DNA from: Caryophanales bacterium UBA6259
GTDB lineage: Bacteria > Bacillota > Bacilli > Tepidibacillales > Tepidibacillaceae
Direction of reading: 5' to 3'
NCBI GenBank assembly: GCA_002441135.1
Contig: DJVJ01000026.1
Coordinates: 1-7,597 of the forward strand
Length of the DNA: 7,597 nucleotides
Shown in pieces: positions 5,745 to 7,597 of the stretch. The notes beneath the pieces were generated by a model, which worked only from the letters and a program-made list of their open reading frames with translations, searched no databases and was not told the DNA's origin. The first letter of the stretch is position 1; the number at the start of each line of letters is the position of its first letter. The position numbers and the translations under genes are program-made.

Positions 5745-6929
5745 TTACCATTTAGAACATCTTTTCCGTCGTGAGATTCTATCTAAGCACGCTTTCTTAA
5801 AACTAACGTTTACTTCTTCAACTATTGTTTCAGGCCTTATATTTTGTGAAACCCCTTTGTGAATAATATTAGAAGAAGTTTCCTGAAAGTAGTTCCATTT
5901 AGGAATTCTAGGACGCATATATGCCATTCTCATTGTAGTTATAGTATTTTTGAAAAAATTATTTGTTTCAGCATTAATAGTTTCTGATTCCCACGCAGAT
6001 AACTGTCCAGGTTGTCCACCACTTTTAAAATATATTCCTTTTTGAATATCTGGAGTTGTTACATACTTTATGTATTCAACTGCTTCTTTAATATTTTTAC
6101 TATAAGTAGATACTGCAATCCCAACTCCTCCAAGAACTGTACTAATTTTAGAACCCTTTTTCAAAGGTGCATCAAAAAATTCTACCTTTTTTTTTCTCCA
6201 ACCTTTTTTAGAGTAATTTATATATCCGAATAAAAAAGGGCTGTAAATAATATCGTCCTCATCCGCCATCTTATCTAAAACGTTAATTGGATTCATATTT
6301 ATTGAGTCAGGATGTGCGACTGTTTTTAGGCTAATAATGTCTCTAATTGCTTTTAACCCTACTCTTTCGGGAATACCTCTGGATATATCGAAGAAGTTTT
6401 CTCCCCCTATTTGCGCACATAGAGTAAGAAACAGACACCATATATCAGTTGGACACATAGGAATTGCCACAAAGCGATTTTTCGGAAGTTTATATGCAAA
6501 TTCAAAAATCTCATTAAAGGTCCTAGGAATAGAAAGTCCTATCTCTTTAATTTCCTCAGTCTTTGCTGCACTAACCAATGCTGCAGCATCGATAGGTAGA
6601 GCTAGCTGTTTTCCATTGTATCTATAACTTTCATAACTTTTTCCAACACTTTCATTTTCCTGTACCTTTAAAAATTCTTCATTTAAATATTCCTCCAGAG
6701 GCACCAATAAATTATTTTTATATGCCTGTCCCACAAATGGATGATCGATCAAAATAATATCATATAATTTTACTAATTTTTCAATAGGATAATCTCCAAA
6801 CTCCTTTAGGCTCCTCTTCTTCCACACAATTTTTATATTCGGTCTTAGTTTGGAAAAAGCCTCTGAAGTTGCGACCAGTGGAGCATAACCTCTGGGATTA
6901 TCCCACGTAATTCCCCTTAACTTAACCAT
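5745..6929 (-). CDS. Family 1 solute-binding-like protein without signal peptide
   Basis: 394-residue protein with the fold signature of family 1 (sugar-type) ABC solute-binding proteins: two-lobe pattern with YDIILIDHPFVGQAYKNN (56-73) and LVPLEEYL (75-82), NGKQLALPIDAAA (105-117), the central WCLFLTLCAQIGG (164-176), GGVGIAVSTYS (267-277) and YFKSGGQPGQLSAW (300-313). The N-terminus MVKLRGITWDNPRGYAPL is already the first strand of the lobe, and an in-frame TAA lies 6 codons upstream, so no export signal exists. AGAGGA is 4 nt before the ATG. I recall signal-less binding-like proteins with similar WD(N/H)PRGY and GGQPG motifs in other bacteria, also without obvious export. No ABC permease or ATPase is present. 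The basic tail SRRKRCSKW is unusual. It may be a cytoplasmic ligand-binding or sensory protein, or a decayed transporter part. GC is clearly lower than in the kinase before it. Confidence 0.85.
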   Translation of the reverse strand: MVKLRGITWDNPRGYAPLVATSEAFSKLRPNIKIVWKKRSLKEFGDYPIEKLVKLYDIILIDHPFVGQAYKNNLLVPLEEYLNEEFLKVQENESVGKSYESYRYNGKQLALPIDAAALVSAAKTEEIKEIGLSIPRTFNEIFEFAYKLPKNRFVAIPMCPTDIWCLFLTLCAQIGGENFFDISRGIPERVGLKAIRDIISLKTVAHPDSINMNPINVLDKMADEDDIIYSPFLFGYINYSKKGWRKKKVEFFDAPLKKGSKISTVLGGVGIAVSTYSKNIKEAVEYIKYVTTPDIQKGIYFKSGGQPGQLSAWESETINAETNNFFKNTITTMRMAYMRPRIPKWNYFQETSSNIIHKGVSQNIRPETIVEEVNVSFKKACLDRISRRKRCSKW

Positions 6930-7062
6930 AATTTCCTCTCTTATTTACCTCTTTTTTTACTCTCATTTAAAATAATTCCAATTTATTTTATAACTATTAT
7001 TACAGGTTTATTTTGAAAGATTTTCTTCCTCCTATCTAATTTTAAGTACAAGTTTATGAAAG

Positions 7063-7089
7063 TTGATAGTTTAAAAACTAAACTATCAA
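7063..7089. repeat. 11-bp palindrome between kinase and solute-binding protein genes
   Basis: TTGATAGTTTA (7063-7073) and TAAACTATCAA (7079-7089) are perfect reverse complements around a 5-bp centre. The site lies 43 bp after the kinase stop and about 130 bp before the binding-protein start. The flanks lack a T-run on either strand, so it fits an operator for a dimeric regulator at least as well as a terminator. No regulator gene is in the window. Confidence 0.5.
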
Positions 7090-7132
7090 GTTAATTAATT
7101 TAAGCCCTTACTTTATGAAAACACACTTCTCG

Positions 7133-7597
7133 TTATCTCTGCACTCGCCCAGAGGCAGACCCGGCCATCAGGTTTTTCACTTCTTTAAGGGAAAGCAAGG
7201 GTAGATCACTTGGTATAGAATGTTTGAGACAGGATGCCGCTACCGCAAATTCCAGGGCTTCCTGATCATGGGAAAGGTGATTCAAACCATAGATGAGCCC
7301 GGCAGCAAAGGCATCTCCTCCTCCCACTCTATCCACAATATCATGGATTTCATACTTTTTAGAAACTAAAAAATCTTTTCGGTTATCCAGCACTGCCGAC
7401 CAGCCATTGTAATCAGCAGAATGGCTCTCTCTTAGAGTGATAGCTATCTTTTGCATATTGGGGTATAAGGCCAAAACCTTGCTGGTTAACTCCTGATACT
7501 TTTCTGGTTGTAGTTCTCCTGACTCAACATCAATATCAATCTTTACACCCAGTGATTTCTGACAATCTTCTTCATTACCCACTGCTATATCCACATA
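7133..7597 (-). CDS. kdgK: 2-keto-3-deoxygluconate kinase (PfkB family), C-terminal part
   Basis: C-terminal 154 residues of a PfkB/ribokinase-family sugar kinase; the 5' part lies beyond the window. KdgK phosphorylates 2-keto-3-deoxygluconate to KDPG with ATP in the cytoplasm, a step of uronate and hexonate breakdown. Seen: NEED (8-11), AITLRESHSADYNGWSAVL (52-70), which is characteristic of KDG kinases, and PfkB signature 2, DRVGGGDAFAAGLIYG (89-104), with the catalytic base Asp95 and the anion-hole glycines. The tail FAVAASCLKHSIP and the C-terminal SGRVQR are also KdgK-like. There is no internal start: the first visible ATG-equivalent is a GTG inside the reading frame. GC in three sampled 60-base lines is about 51%, against about 33% in the next gene. 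A KDPG aldolase gene might be expected upstream, outside the window. Confidence 0.93.
   Translation of the reverse strand, partial: YVDIAVGNEEDCQKSLGVKIDIDVESGELQPEKYQELTSKVLALYPNMQKIAITLRESHSADYNGWSAVLDNRKDFLVSKKYEIHDIVDRVGGGDAFAAGLIYGLNHLSHDQEALEFAVAASCLKHSIPSDLPLLSLKEVKNLMAGSASGRVQR

Noticed and set aside
1090..6627. Plus-strand open frames at 1090-1347, 1652-1876, 3692-3874, 4362-4595, 4956-5168, 6012-6233 and 6337-6627
   Set aside because: All lie largely opposite well-supported minus-strand coding regions and match no recognisable protein.
7028..7033. AGGAGG on the minus strand, followed by a short stretch resembling a protein N-terminus (FQNKPVIIVIK)
   Set aside because: There is no ATG, GTG or TTG in range and the frame stops after about a dozen codons; at most a trace of a lost gene start.

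Overview
The window is about 7.6 kb of AT-rich bacterial DNA in which every gene I can support lies on the minus strand. In transcription order, from high to low coordinate, they are: the 3' part of a PfkB-family 2-keto-3-deoxygluconate (KDG) kinase, a family 1 solute-binding protein without a signal peptide, a TRAP transporter (dctP, dctQ, dctM), an RraA-family aldolase-like protein, a 3' remnant of a second dctM, and a D-2-hydroxyacid dehydrogenase cut by the window start. AT-rich DNA, strong AGGAGG-type ribosome binding sites, frequent GTG/TTG starts and a TRAP/RraA/KDG-kinase/hydroxyacid-dehydrogenase cluster suggest an anaerobic low-GC bacterium such as Atribacterota, Clostridia or Thermotogota. 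The taxonomy is inference; there is no marker gene.

Layout: 7133-7597 KDG kinase; 6930-7132 spacer with an 11-bp palindrome; 5745-6929 orphan solute-binding protein; 5333-5744 a 412-bp leader or promoter region with a 15-codon open frame behind a ribosome binding site; 4299-5332 dctP; a 17-bp-stem hairpin; 3709-4176 dctQ; 2445-3707 dctM, one base from dctQ; a spacer with a 10-bp inverted repeat; 1663-2334 the RraA-like gene; 1356-1662 a gene-free stretch with overlapping inverted repeats; 960-1355 the dctM remnant; 1-879 the dehydrogenase.

Taken together this looks like a sugar-acid uptake and catabolism locus. The TRAP system would import an organic acid, the dehydrogenase would interconvert a 2-hydroxy and a 2-keto acid, the RraA-like protein would cleave or decarboxylate a keto-acid intermediate, and the kinase would phosphorylate KDG for aldol cleavage. 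The substrate cannot be read from the sequence.

Points that deserve a second look: dctP is broken by a one-base shift at an A7 run that is also a classic A-AAA-AAG -1 slippery heptamer, and a -1 slip restores a normal C-terminus exactly. The family 1 binding protein has no export signal and no ABC partners. An otherwise intact dctM 3' fragment precedes the dehydrogenase. Sampled GC is about 51% in the kinase and 45% in the dehydrogenase but about 33% in the binding protein, so the locus may be a mosaic in which an older TRAP operon was replaced. I see no RNA gene, CRISPR array, complete insertion sequence or U-tract terminator.
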